Source: Butyrivibrio sp. XPD2002 (GTDB lineage Bacteria; Bacillota; Clostridia; Lachnospirales; Lachnospiraceae). Taken from it: a DNA stretch of 49,805 nucleotides. The position numbers and the translations under genes are program-made. The notes beneath the pieces were generated by a model. That model did not search any database and was not told where the DNA came from. It saw nothing but the letters and a program-made list of their open reading frames with translations. Location of the stretch: the NCBI RefSeq assembly GCF_000423945.1, contig NZ_KE384118.1, positions 50,755 through 100,559 on the forward strand, read 5' to 3'. Numbering within the stretch: the stretch's first letter is position 1; every line of letters starts with the position of its first letter. This document shows positions 41,822-49,805 of the stretch, piece by piece.

Positions 41822-43594
41822 TCAGTGCTTCTTTATCTTTAAAGTCGCTTCTTTGGCGCCACCCTTTTTGCGGATTGTCTTAAACAGCTTCTTGGCAGCC
41901 TTTTTATTCGTTGTCTTTACAACAAAGGTTGCGTCCTTCTTTATTCCCTTAAAAGCATTTTTATTAATGCCAACAGAATCAGATTCAAGTGTAATCTTTG
42001 AAAGCTTCTTACATTTCTTAAAGGCATCCTTCTCAATAGTGCTAACGGAAGAAGGAACTGTAACAGCCTTTATCTTCTTATTCTTTGCAAAAGCATTCTG
42101 TCCAATAACTGAGACACTAAGTTTATGTCCCTCGCAGGTTACTTCAGACTCTACAGTGAATTTCTTAGACTTTGTCTCAGACTTTATAAGAGCGGCGCTA
42201 TCCTTTGAAGTCACCTTGTAGGTCTCAGTTCCTACTGTAAATTCCTTACCGATTTCGAGGGGCTTATCGGACTGATTTCCATTTGCGCCATCTGTACTTC
42301 CGGCCTCATCATTTTTCTCAATCCATTCATAGTCATAATCTTCCTCTGTATCAGGAAGTTTCTCCTTAGGATCCAAATATAACCAGGTCTTGGTAGGCGT
42401 TGTTCTGTCAAGATAAGTGTAAGCTACACTTTTATCCAAAGTTTTTCCGCCATCATTGGATTTATAGAAAACTCCGCCAAGCGGGATTCTGCATATTTCA
42501 GGCATCTTGGCAGGTGTCTTAATTGCTGTCAGATACGAATATTTATAATCGGTAAAAAAGTTCTTATATGAAGCCACCCCTGATAAATCCAGCGAAGATA
42601 TATCAAGTTTACCTTTGTAATTACAGAACATCCAGTCAGCAACTGTAATCTTTTTAGCATTAAAGCCTGTAAGTGACAAAGAAGACTCATTATAGCTTGT
42701 TCCTAATCCACAAAACATGGAAGTAAAATCGGTAACATATTTCGGTGACATGCCTGAGAAGTCCAGATGTTTCAGTGATCTGCACTCCAAAAACATGCCA
42801 TCGCACGCCTCTGCTATCCTCATATCAAAGCTTCTGATATTAACACTCTCAAGCCCATAACAGCATTGGAACATACGCGCAAATATTTTGGTATTTGATG
42901 TATCAAAACCTGAAAAATCAGCACTTTTCAGAGCGCTGCAGTAAGAAAAAATATAACCCATATCTTCAATTTTAGACTTTGAAATGGGTTTTAAATCTAC
43001 ACCCTCAAGCGTTTTACACCTATAAAACATACATCCCGCTTCTAAAACCTTAGTTGATGAAAAACTGCCCCAATTCACTGTCTTCAATTTTTCACAGTCA
43101 TAAAAAAAAGAATTCGTCCTCGTAACATTTGATCCATCGACCTTATTTCCAAAGTCAATGTTTTCCAAAGCCATCATTGACGTACACATACCACCGCAGT
43201 CTTCATTAAAGATTATTTTTTTATCTCTGTTTATAACATAGACATTTCCATCATCATAAACGGCATATGTAGAGCCAAAGTCTGTCACTCCCTTACCTTT
43301 AAGGAATGAGATCAAATCCACTTTTTTATCTGTAAGTGTCTCTCCGGCTGACATGAATTTAATCTTCTTGATAAGTGTATCATTCTCACTTCTTCTATAT
43401 CCACTCTCGCCTATTTTCGTTCCTGCAGCCAGTTCCCTTACAGTCTTGTTAAACTTACTTCCTCCCATAAGTTTTCCGTTTTCACTGACATTCACATACT
43501 TCATCTCGGCTGCCTGCGCTTTGATAGTAAACAGTCCCATTGACAGGACTAAAAGCAGGAAAAATGTAGACACTGTTCCCAAAACTTTCTTCAT
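41822..43594 (-). CDS. BspA-family LRR surface protein with DUF285 repeats
   Basis: 590 residues. The signal peptide ends at AQAAE (about residue 29). A central array of DUF285-type repeats (about 150-370) has the pattern MF-x2-C-x-L-x6-F-x-T/M (RMFQCCYGLESVNIRSFD; DGMFLECRSLKHLDFSGM). An acidic linker (about 440-465) precedes C-terminal LRR_5 repeats (NAFAKNKKIKAVTVPSSVSTI split; AFKKCKKLSKITL) and a very basic tail. Such proteins mediate adhesion at the cell surface; no LPxTG is present, so the Lys-rich tail may hold the wall. Divergent from a paralogue at 43825. Confidence 0.88.
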   Translation of the reverse strand: MKKVLGTVSTFFLLLVLSMGLFTIKAQAAEMKYVNVSENGKLMGGSKFNKTVRELAAGTKIGESGYRRSENDTLIKKIKFMSAGETLTDKKVDLISFLKGKGVTDFGSTYAVYDDGNVYVINRDKKIIFNEDCGGMCTSMMALENIDFGNKVDGSNVTRTNSFFYDCEKLKTVNWGSFSSTKVLEAGCMFYRCKTLEGVDLKPISKSKIEDMGYIFSYCSALKSADFSGFDTSNTKIFARMFQCCYGLESVNIRSFDMRIAEACDGMFLECRSLKHLDFSGMSPKYVTDFTSMFCGLGTSYNESSLSLTGFNAKKITVADWMFCNYKGKLDISSLDLSGVASYKNFFTDYKYSYLTAIKTPAKMPEICRIPLGGVFYKSNDGGKTLDKSVAYTYLDRTTPTKTWLYLDPKEKLPDTEEDYDYEWIEKNDEAGSTDGANGNQSDKPLEIGKEFTVGTETYKVTSKDSAALIKSETKSKKFTVESEVTCEGHKLSVSVIGQNAFAKNKKIKAVTVPSSVSTIEKDAFKKCKKLSKITLESDSVGINKNAFKGIKKDATFVVKTTNKKAAKKLFKTIRKKGGAKEATLKIKKH

Positions 43595-43630
43595 AACTAT
43601 AAAATTCCCTCCACTTCAAAAAGTTCCCCT

Positions 43631-43647
43631 CGCGTGGCTTTGCCACG
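43631..43647. repeat. Small hairpins in the divergent BspA promoter region
   Basis: CGTGGC-TTT-GCCACG lies at about 43633-43647 in the leader of the minus-strand gene, next to CTCGCG. A second perfect hairpin, TTGTGCC-ACA-GGCACAA, is in the plus-strand leader at about 43788-43804. TATAAT-like hexamers occur on both strands between them, but exact promoters were not assigned. Confidence 0.5.
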
Positions 43648-43824
43648 TTGTCTATTATCGCCTAATGCATAGAATTATTCAATCCCAAATAAACCCATAT
43701 TTTTATACCATATTATAATTTACAAATTTACGTATAATTCTCTTTTGTTGTTGTACTAAGAGCTGCATTATTATAAAATGTCCATTGTGCCACAGGCACA
43801 AATCAATTTGGGGAGAACTATGTA

Positions 43825-45270
43825 ATGAAGAAAAAAGTTTTATTATTCTTAGCAGCTGTAATGCTGTCTTTTCTTGCTGTTTCCACAGGGAATGGCATTT
43901 CTGCCAGAGCCGCATCAGGCGAAGCAGTTCTTAGCAATTCTTCTTTTAGGATTGCAATAAAAAAATTCACCAATTTTAAAGAGGATAAAATCGTAAAAAA
44001 AATAAAGTTTTTATCCACAACAGATGCAAAACCATCTGATACACTTCCGCAGGCCCCTGCCGGTCAGAATTTAACTGCATATTATGACCTCAAAACAGAG
44101 TCCATGCTTATTTACAGCTCATATCCTAAGATATATCTTGATAAATATTGTGACACTCTGTTTGGTCAGAATAAACTGATAGAAGAAATTGATTTTGGAA
44201 ACAAGATCGATACCTCGAGAGTAGAATCCTTTGATAACACATTTTCATTACTTCACAGATTAAAGAAAATTGATTTAAGCCGTTTTGATACTTCAAAGGT
44301 CAAAAGTATGCGATCCATGTTTTGGGAATGCTACAGCTTAAAGTCAATTGATCTTGGTACCTTTAGGACTCCCAATCTCGAGAACATGACATTCATGTTT
44401 GCAGATTGTGTAAATATCAATAATATAAACTTTAACACCTTTGATACTTCCAAAGTCACAGATTTCCAAGGGGTATTTCGTGATTGCCGGTCATTACAGC
44501 GTGTAGACCTGTCTACTATGAAGATTGGTAAAGGGACTGATGTTTATACCCCATTTGCCAGATGCGATAATCTTAAGCAGCTATATGCGCCAAAGAAACT
44601 TGATGAAGAAATCACATTACCCAGAGCGCTTTATCGAGACGATAACCAGAACGGAATACCGGATAGCCAGACTGCATATGATAAATTACCTGTATCATCT
44701 GTATGTCACCATTATATTTTTGTAGAAGCCCCTAAGACATTTGACAACGCTGATTTCTCAGATGGTGTTACGGATAAAAAGCCACTTGATGAAACTCCCG
44801 CAAAAAACTCCGGGACAGAAACAAAAACTGATGATGCAAAAAAGGTTGCGGATGCAGCTCCAAAGGCATTCACCGCAACCGTCGATGGTATCACCTATAA
44901 CATTGATGAAAACGGCAATGCTACAGCCACCAAAATCGAAGCTTCCGGTAAGATATCCATAAATGAAGTTTCTGCCGGCGGCAAGACTTATCCCGTTACC
45001 ACAATTGCCGCAAACGCCGGCAAGGGCAACAAGAAGATTAAATCCCTGTCCATCGGCAATAACGTAACTCTTATCGACAAAGCTGCATTCAAGAATTGCA
45101 AGAAGCTGAAGAAGGTAAAGATTTCTGCCAATTCATCTCTTTCAGTCAAGAAGGATGCCTTCAAAAAGATAAACAAGGATGCCTCTATTTCGATCAAAGA
45201 TATTAAGGGCAAGAAGAAAGCTAAGCTTGCAAAGGCAATTAAAAAATATACTAATGCCAAAGTAAAATAA
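43825..45270 (+). CDS. BspA-family LRR surface protein with DUF285 repeats (paralogue)
   Basis: 481 residues. The signal peptide ends at SARAAS (about residue 31). DUF285 repeats (about 110-240) include NTFSLLHRLKKIDLSRFDTSKV split and SMFWECYSLKSIDL; then an Asp/Lys/Ala linker (about 305-345) and C-terminal LRR_5 units (AAFKNCKKLKKVKI) with a Lys-rich tail. It has the same domain order as the protein at 41822-43594, though with fewer repeats, suggesting duplication with inversion. SD GGGGAG. Ends with a strong terminator. Confidence 0.88.
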   Translation: MKKKVLLFLAAVMLSFLAVSTGNGISARAASGEAVLSNSSFRIAIKKFTNFKEDKIVKKIKFLSTTDAKPSDTLPQAPAGQNLTAYYDLKTESMLIYSSYPKIYLDKYCDTLFGQNKLIEEIDFGNKIDTSRVESFDNTFSLLHRLKKIDLSRFDTSKVKSMRSMFWECYSLKSIDLGTFRTPNLENMTFMFADCVNINNINFNTFDTSKVTDFQGVFRDCRSLQRVDLSTMKIGKGTDVYTPFARCDNLKQLYAPKKLDEEITLPRALYRDDNQNGIPDSQTAYDKLPVSSVCHHYIFVEAPKTFDNADFSDGVTDKKPLDETPAKNSGTETKTDDAKKVADAAPKAFTATVDGITYNIDENGNATATKIEASGKISINEVSAGGKTYPVTTIAANAGKGNKKIKSLSIGNNVTLIDKAAFKNCKKLKKVKISANSSLSVKKDAFKKINKDASISIKDIKGKKKAKLAKAIKKYTNAKVK

Positions 45271-45288
45271 AACTGTCGCACCATGATG

Positions 45289-45339
45289 ATACCCCTAAGT
45301 AGGACACTGAAATATAAATCCTACATAGGGGTATTTTTT
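45289..45339 (+). terminator. Terminator of the plus-strand BspA gene
   Basis: A stem of 9 bp plus 6 bp with one A-A mismatch (ATACCCCTA..GTAGGA with TCCTAC..TAGGGGTAT, 14-nt loop) is followed by TTTTT on the plus strand. The stop codon and last codons of the minus-strand 105-codon gene lie inside the right arm. Confidence 0.9.
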
Positions 45340-45638
45340 AATTTCGGGGCATACACAAATCCAACAATATCCCTCTGGGCTCTGCTTCGCTTTTCCGAGC
45401 CATTGCTTAAAAGAAACGTGATTTCTATCAGGATCAGTACCAGTCCAAAGGCCTTAAAATCCTTAAGTCCGATTCTCATCTCTGTAGCATATTTGCTGGG
45501 CAAAAGTGATGCCAGCCATATAAGTACAAACAAGAAATTCGCTACATTGATTATTCTTTTCTGCCAGGCCACATTATTTTTCCTGACTCTCTCCGGCTTT
45601 TCAAAGACAATAGCCGGAGCCTCTGCATAACTACTCAT
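45321..45638 (-). CDS. Short two-TM membrane protein, possible remnant of an ABC permease
   Basis: 105 residues with two hydrophobic segments (about 28-46 and 64-80). It starts with a strong SD (GGAGGT) and overlaps the ATPase stop (ATGA), exactly where an SsuC-type permease gene is expected, but a permease needs about 250 residues. The N-terminal VAWQKRIINVANFLFVLIWLAS resembles the start of such permeases; the region EKRSRAQRDIVG resembles the basic stretch after the last helix. The frame ends inside the terminator stem of the convergent gene. It may be an internal-deletion product, or a genuine small accessory protein. Confidence 0.55.
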   Translation of the reverse strand: MSSYAEAPAIVFEKPERVRKNNVAWQKRIINVANFLFVLIWLASLLPSKYATEMRIGLKDFKAFGLVLILIEITFLLSNGSEKRSRAQRDIVGFVYAPKLKNTPM

Positions 45639-46453
45639 ATTCCGGCACCTCCTGTAAGAGCAATTTCTTCGTCATCCTTGCTGAACATTCTAACAAGCTG
45701 GCTTCGAAGTGTCCTGTATCTGTCGTTACCTAGCAGCTTCTCCTTGTATCTGGGTCTGTCAATCTTCACATCAATGATCTTCTTTATTCCCTTGGGTTCC
45801 ATGAAAACAATCTTATCTGCCAGAAAGATAGCTTCCTCAAGATCATGGGTAACAAATACGATTGTCTTTTTCTCCTTATCCTCAGTCCAAAGTTTTAAAA
45901 GAAGCTGCTGAAGGACATCCCTAGTCTTGGCATCGATTGCCCCGAAGGGCTCATCCATAAGAAGAATTTCCGGATTGCAGGCAAGGGCTCTTGCTATGGC
46001 AACTCTCTGCTGCATTCCTCCTGACAGTTCCCCCGGCTGCTTATTCTTGTATTCGGAAAGCCCCACCTTTTCAAGGAATTCATCAGCTATTCTGTAGGCA
46101 TCACTCTTTTTTACCTTCTGATATCCTCTCTTTGACTCAATAATGGCAAAGGCCACATTTCTTCTGGCACTCATCCAGGGAAAGAGCGAGTAGTTTTGAA
46201 ATACCACTGCTCTGTCCCTTCCCGGGCCATTTATCTCTTTGTCGTTAATAAGAACCTTTCCCTTTGTAGGCTCAAGCAGTCCCTCAAGAACACCAAGAAG
46301 CGTACTCTTTCCACAGCCTGAAGGTCCTATAAGGCAGACAAATTCTCCCTTCTCCACCTCAAGATTTATGTCATTAAGTGCTTCAAAGCTCTCTTTTTCC
46401 GTTTCGTAAGTAAGTCCCAAATCCTTTATCTCAATAAGTGCCAATAATATCAC
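45635..46453 (-). CDS. SsuB/TauB-like ABC transporter ATPase
   Basis: 272 residues from GTG at 46453 (overlapping the previous stop as GTGA); a TTG at 46444, 6 bp after GGGGGTGA, is an equally good start. Walker A GPSGCGKST, Q-loop FQNYSLFPWMS, signature LSGGMQQR, Walker B ILLMDEPFGAID and switch His in VTHDLEEA. This is the nitrate/sulfonate/taurine importer group. The matching permease is missing or reduced next door. Confidence 0.92.
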   Translation of the reverse strand: MILLALIEIKDLGLTYETEKESFEALNDINLEVEKGEFVCLIGPSGCGKSTLLGVLEGLLEPTKGKVLINDKEINGPGRDRAVVFQNYSLFPWMSARRNVAFAIIESKRGYQKVKKSDAYRIADEFLEKVGLSEYKNKQPGELSGGMQQRVAIARALACNPEILLMDEPFGAIDAKTRDVLQQLLLKLWTEDKEKKTIVFVTHDLEEAIFLADKIVFMEPKGIKKIIDVKIDRPRYKEKLLGNDRYRTLRSQLVRMFSKDDEEIALTGGAGI

Positions 46454-47580
46454 CCCCAGAAATCTTCGCCGTAAATATTGGCAAAATCAGGAAACTCAGC
46501 GTTATTCTCCAGGAAATATGCCTTCATATCCTTGTAAAAATCGTCATCAGGATTTTCAGCAATCACGTTTTTAAGCGCATCCGCATATACCGAAATATCA
46601 TAGAACTGATCCAGTGTACGATCTGACTCCACATATTTCTGCTCAAGAATGATGTCGTAAAGCCCCTTCACTCCATTGTAATTAGGATCGGGATTATAGG
46701 TACGATGCGCACTTCCAACCTCGTCATAGATATAAGTACGAATGTAGTCATCACTCTCTCCCGTGGCCTTAACAAGACTCTGTATTGTGCCTTCCTCATC
46801 GGTTTTGATGTCTTTATAGGCTTTTATCTGGCCTTCCAGGTAATAAACATAGGCATCGCGATTCTGCTCAAGATTCTTGGTATATGCAGACTGACGGCAG
46901 CATACATAATCTTTTTTGATATCATAAAGCGTTGTAAGTACGACGCAACCTGCCTCCAGCGCCTGGTCAACATAGTTACTTGAAACAAATCCGATATCCA
47001 CGTTGCCCTTAGCTGTAGAAAGCGCGATGCTGGAATAATCCTCTATCATTACATACTCAACATCATCGGCTGTAAGACCGTAGTCCTTTAGTGCGTTTCT
47101 GGTTGTCAGCTCACTTGTTGACATCTGGACAACGCCTATGGAATGGCCTTTCCAGTTGCTGATATCCTTCAGCTCTTCATAATTCTCGGGTAGTGTTACG
47201 CAGACCATACCTCCGGAGAGAACTCCTCCTATCAGTGTTACATCATATCCCTGGGCCCCATAGCTTACAGGCGGTACAACCTGAGCATAGGCTGCGTCAA
47301 TCTTTCCTACGCTTAATGCGTCATACATTACTGCGCCTGCATTCTCAAGCTTGGTCTGAGTAATAGACAGATTGTTTTCTGCAAAATAACCTTTTTCCTC
47401 AGCCAGCTGAACCAGCGGGTTGTTAAGCGCTGCATCGCCGGAAGCTCCAAGGTTGAGAGTATATCCTTCTGCCTTGTCTTCTCTCTTGGCTCCTGCCACA
47501 TCCTTTCCGCAGCCGGTAAGAAACACTCCCGTAAGCGCAGTTATCAATACCCCAGCAATAAATTTTTTCATAATCATCAT
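46450..47580 (-). CDS. SsuA/NMT1-like substrate-binding lipoprotein
   Basis: 376 residues. A lipoprotein signal ends at FLTGC (Cys at about 24). The binding fold shows LNLGASGDAALNNPLVQLAEEKGYF split about residue 50, a VPPVSYGAQGYDVTLIGGV segment and WKGHSIGVVQMSTSELTTRNAL, typical of the NMT1/SsuA group (sulfonates, thiamine precursors, nitrate). Several ATG codons are clustered (47580, 47577, 47571); the first overlaps the previous stop. Ligand unknown; the preceding aminotransferase and dehydrogenase suggest an amino-acid-derived or oxo-acid compound. Confidence 0.88.
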   Translation of the reverse strand: MMIMKKFIAGVLITALTGVFLTGCGKDVAGAKREDKAEGYTLNLGASGDAALNNPLVQLAEEKGYFAENNLSITQTKLENAGAVMYDALSVGKIDAAYAQVVPPVSYGAQGYDVTLIGGVLSGGMVCVTLPENYEELKDISNWKGHSIGVVQMSTSELTTRNALKDYGLTADDVEYVMIEDYSSIALSTAKGNVDIGFVSSNYVDQALEAGCVVLTTLYDIKKDYVCCRQSAYTKNLEQNRDAYVYYLEGQIKAYKDIKTDEEGTIQSLVKATGESDDYIRTYIYDEVGSAHRTYNPDPNYNGVKGLYDIILEQKYVESDRTLDQFYDISVYADALKNVIAENPDDDFYKDMKAYFLENNAEFPDFANIYGEDFWG

Positions 47581-48659
47581 CCTTCCTCCTTTAACTTAAG
47601 TACCAGTGAATCTGTCTGCAAAAGCGCATCCACGATTGACTTTATATTCCATTCAACATGATCAAATGCTTCCCTTATCTGAGCAGCAAGATTCTCCAAT
47701 TCACTTCTGTTTTCCCTGCTGAGACCTATGTCAGCCAGAGTAAATGCATTATCATATTTATCGAAATTCTTTATAACATCTTCTATTTCTTTTTCATCCT
47801 TATTCTCCAGGAAAAGCTGAGCTACTATCCCGTATGCCACCTTTTCCCCATGAAGCTTGTGCCTTGTATTGGGGAATCTGGCAGATATGTGATAAAAGGG
47901 ATGGGCAAAGCTGTAATATCCTGTGTTAGTCTGAAAGCTTCCGGCAAATCCTGCCAGATAGATGATCGCATCCACCACATCCTTTGCACTCTGTCCAAAG
48001 TAGCCTTCATCCGCTTCCTTTATTGCCTTGAAAACGTTGTTTTCGAGCTTATCATAGGCAAGCTTTGCCGAATAAAATGCGATATCAAGATTCAGAGAAT
48101 CCTTCGCATGCTCAAGGCTTGGTCGAATTTCATAAAACTTGGCAAAGGTATCAATCGTCCCGGCAAAAAGATATCTTTTGGGAGCTGAGAGAATGATTCT
48201 TGTATCAGCTATTATCAGTTCCGGAGCCTTCTTTAGCGGTCTTGGTTGTACATAACTTCCTTCATCGTCATACTGGATGGTAAGTCCTGCCCAGGCAGCA
48301 CAGGTAGCTGCGATTGTTGGAATCGTGATAACTGGAATATTCAGAAGGTCTGCTGTTGCCTTGGCGGTATCAAGAACTCTTCCGCCTCCTATACCGATGA
48401 TGGCATCTGCATTGTATTTTTCTACCAGCTCCGTGTAGTACCTGAACTTATTTTCAGAGGGATATCCGGAAAAAAGGTCAACGTTTTCGGTGCTTATCCC
48501 ATTATCCTCAAGTGACTGTTGCAACTGGGAAAATGCGGCATCAAGTGCCTTCCTGCTGCCGATGATAAGCGGATTTTTTGAGTATTCCTTTATATACTGT
48601 CCCGCTGTCTTCAGAGCATCTTTTTCACTTATGTATAACTTAGGCGTTTTTACGATCAT
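47577..48659 (-). CDS. Iron-containing alcohol dehydrogenase family protein (HcxA/GldA-like)
   Basis: 360 residues. The nucleotide-binding GIGGGRVLDTAKATAD, the TIPTIAATCAAWAG segment, and metal-binding His residues in SFAHPFYHI and RHKLHGEKVAYG mark the GldA/HcxA branch of group III alcohol dehydrogenases. E. coli HcxA (YbdH) reduces 2-oxoacids and its gene neighbours an aminotransferase gene, the same pairing as here. So a 2-oxoacid made by the upstream aminotransferase may be reduced to a 2-hydroxyacid. SD GGAGGAG; the start overlaps the aminotransferase gene by 20 bp. Confidence 0.85.
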   Translation of the reverse strand: MIVKTPKLYISEKDALKTAGQYIKEYSKNPLIIGSRKALDAAFSQLQQSLEDNGISTENVDLFSGYPSENKFRYYTELVEKYNADAIIGIGGGRVLDTAKATADLLNIPVITIPTIAATCAAWAGLTIQYDDEGSYVQPRPLKKAPELIIADTRIILSAPKRYLFAGTIDTFAKFYEIRPSLEHAKDSLNLDIAFYSAKLAYDKLENNVFKAIKEADEGYFGQSAKDVVDAIIYLAGFAGSFQTNTGYYSFAHPFYHISARFPNTRHKLHGEKVAYGIVAQLFLENKDEKEIEDVIKNFDKYDNAFTLADIGLSRENRSELENLAAQIREAFDHVEWNIKSIVDALLQTDSLVLKLKEEG

Positions 48660-49767
48660 TATTTTTCTCCTCCTCCAATATTTTCTTTAAAAGATTCAAA
48701 ACCTTTCTGTTTTCTTCAGGTCTTCCCACTGAGATTCTGAGCCACTTATCAAGTCCGAATTCTTCACCTTTTCTTATAATGATTCCTTCTTTGGCAAATT
48801 CCGTTTCCACATGCTCTCCGTCAAGGCCGGTTCTTACCAAAATGAAGTTACCATTGGACGGAATATACTCAAGCCCCAGAGCTTCGAACTCACTGTAGTA
48901 ATGCCTACGTTCCTTTCGGTTCTCTTCGATAACATATTCTGTAAACTCCTCATCCTCAAGGGCAGCCAGTGCTGCGACCTGAGCGGTAAAGCTTAAGTTT
49001 ATGGGAAGTTTTACCTTAAGAAGGTTTCGTATGATTTCCTCCGATGCGATTCCGTAGCCAACTCTAAAAGAGGCAAGTCCATAGGATTTCGAAAAGGTTC
49101 TGAGTATGATCACGTTGCTGTGCTTTTTCGCAATCTCTATGGTGTCGATGTATTCTCCGTCTATAAAATCGATATAGGCTTCATCAAGAACTATCAGCAC
49201 ATGTTCCGGAACTCTTTCGATGAAATCTGTAAGCACTACCGGCGCTATCACAGTTCCTGTGGGATTGTTAGGATTGCAAAGCCAGATGGCCTTGGTCTTT
49301 TCATTTATCCTTTTCAGGATTCCTTCGGTATTCACTGCCTTTTCCTCAGTTACGGGAACTCTTACCACAGTGCCTTCATTTTTCAGCGTTACATTCAGAT
49401 ACCAGCCAAAAGAAGGATCGTTGTAGATTACTTCATCTCCTTTTTCAATGTAGGTCTCACCTATCAGTGTTAAAAGCTCGAAGGATCCGTTTCCGAATAT
49501 CAGATTTTCTCCCGGAACATCGTGCTTCTCTGCCAGCTTGTCACGAAGCTTCGTTATATTCACATCCGGATAGTATGAAAAGAATGCTTTGCTGTCATTG
49601 ATTGCCTTTATAACATTTTCCGAGCATCCGAATCTGTTCTCATTTCCGGCAAGCTTAATCAGATCCTTCTCATTGATTCCAAATTCACGACTTACTTCAA
49701 CAATAGATCTGGCAGGTTTGTATTCAGCAAGTTTGCTTACTGACTCTTTTACTCTTACCAATTTCAT
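48640..49767 (-). CDS. HisC-like class I/II aminotransferase
   Basis: 375 residues, PLP-dependent. KLAGNENRFGCS at the N-terminus, NPNNPTGTVI, VLDEAYIDF, the PLP Lys in TFSKSYGLASFRVGYG and the Arg in WLRISVGRPEEN match histidinol-phosphate aminotransferase-type enzymes. No other histidine genes are present, and the operon holds a dehydrogenase and transporter, so it may act on a different amino acid. SD GGGAGGA precedes ATG. The promoter lies beyond the window. Confidence 0.88.
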   Translation of the reverse strand: MKLVRVKESVSKLAEYKPARSIVEVSREFGINEKDLIKLAGNENRFGCSENVIKAINDSKAFFSYYPDVNITKLRDKLAEKHDVPGENLIFGNGSFELLTLIGETYIEKGDEVIYNDPSFGWYLNVTLKNEGTVVRVPVTEEKAVNTEGILKRINEKTKAIWLCNPNNPTGTVIAPVVLTDFIERVPEHVLIVLDEAYIDFIDGEYIDTIEIAKKHSNVIILRTFSKSYGLASFRVGYGIASEEIIRNLLKVKLPINLSFTAQVAALAALEDEEFTEYVIEENRKERRHYYSEFEALGLEYIPSNGNFILVRTGLDGEHVETEFAKEGIIIRKGEEFGLDKWLRISVGRPEENRKVLNLLKKILEEEKNNDRKNA

Positions 49768-49805
49768 TTCCTCCCTTCATTGATCCCTTTGGCCCATGTC
49801 AGCAA

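Overview
The window looks like a chromosomal segment of an anaerobic, low-to-mid GC Gram-positive bacterium of the Lachnospiraceae type (Butyrivibrio/Roseburia-like). This is inferred from the FabK-type fatty acid cluster, YesM/YesN-type sensors, BspA/DUF285 leucine-rich surface proteins, strong AGGAGG ribosome binding sites, TTGACA/TATAAT promoters and Rho-independent terminators. No rRNA, tRNA, phage, transposase or CRISPR array was seen. Most genes lie on the minus strand.

Layout (minus-strand blocks are transcribed from high to low coordinates). (1) 13340 to 181: a type II fatty acid synthesis operon acpP-accD-accA-fabH-fabK-fabD-(429 bp gap)-fabG-fabF-fabZ. It is followed without an obvious terminator by marR, a three-component sensor (membrane-anchored binding protein, YesM-like kinase, YesN-like regulator) and a nitronate monooxygenase-like flavoprotein. 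The first convincing terminator is at 181-214, so the block may be one regulon. It has a consensus promoter and operator-like repeats upstream of acpP. accB and accC are absent. (2) 13506-13670: a 54-codon gene on the plus strand. (3) 13805-16428: a c-di-GMP pair, REC-GGDEF (with Asp-to-Asn in REC) and EAL. (4) 16639-22357: a secreted protein, a retropepsin-like protease with a small overlapping partner, and a MoxR ATPase / VWA-metallopeptidase-like / LRR-protein operon of unknown function. (5) 22511-27956: a divergent phosphorelay made of a histidine kinase that has lost its phosphoacceptor His, a giant CheB-CheR-PAS-HK-REC fusion, and an HPt protein. (6) 28013-30987: an ABC importer with an acidic-repeat lipoprotein. 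(7) 31128-37461: a MacAB-like exporter with an exceptionally long adaptor, plus its two-component system. (8) 37585-40763: folA, thyA and an MBL/beta-CASP RNase. (9) 40980-45270: a spermidine synthase-like protein and two divergent BspA/DUF285 surface proteins. (10) 45321-49767: a translationally coupled operon of aminotransferase, 2-oxoacid reductase-like dehydrogenase, SsuA-like binding protein, SsuB-like ATPase and a 105-residue membrane protein where a permease is expected.

The strongest unexplained signals are: a 26-nt motif present twice (25/26 identical), 39 kb apart, each time joined to an unrelated AT-rich perfect palindrome, one copy lying in the thyA leader; the LRR-VWA-MoxR operon with its degenerate metallopeptidase motif and adjacent retropepsin pair; the three-component sensor linked to fatty acid synthesis; the phosphorelay with a pseudo-kinase; and the apparently collapsed ABC permease. 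All functional calls rest on reading motifs and family knowledge; no database search was run.
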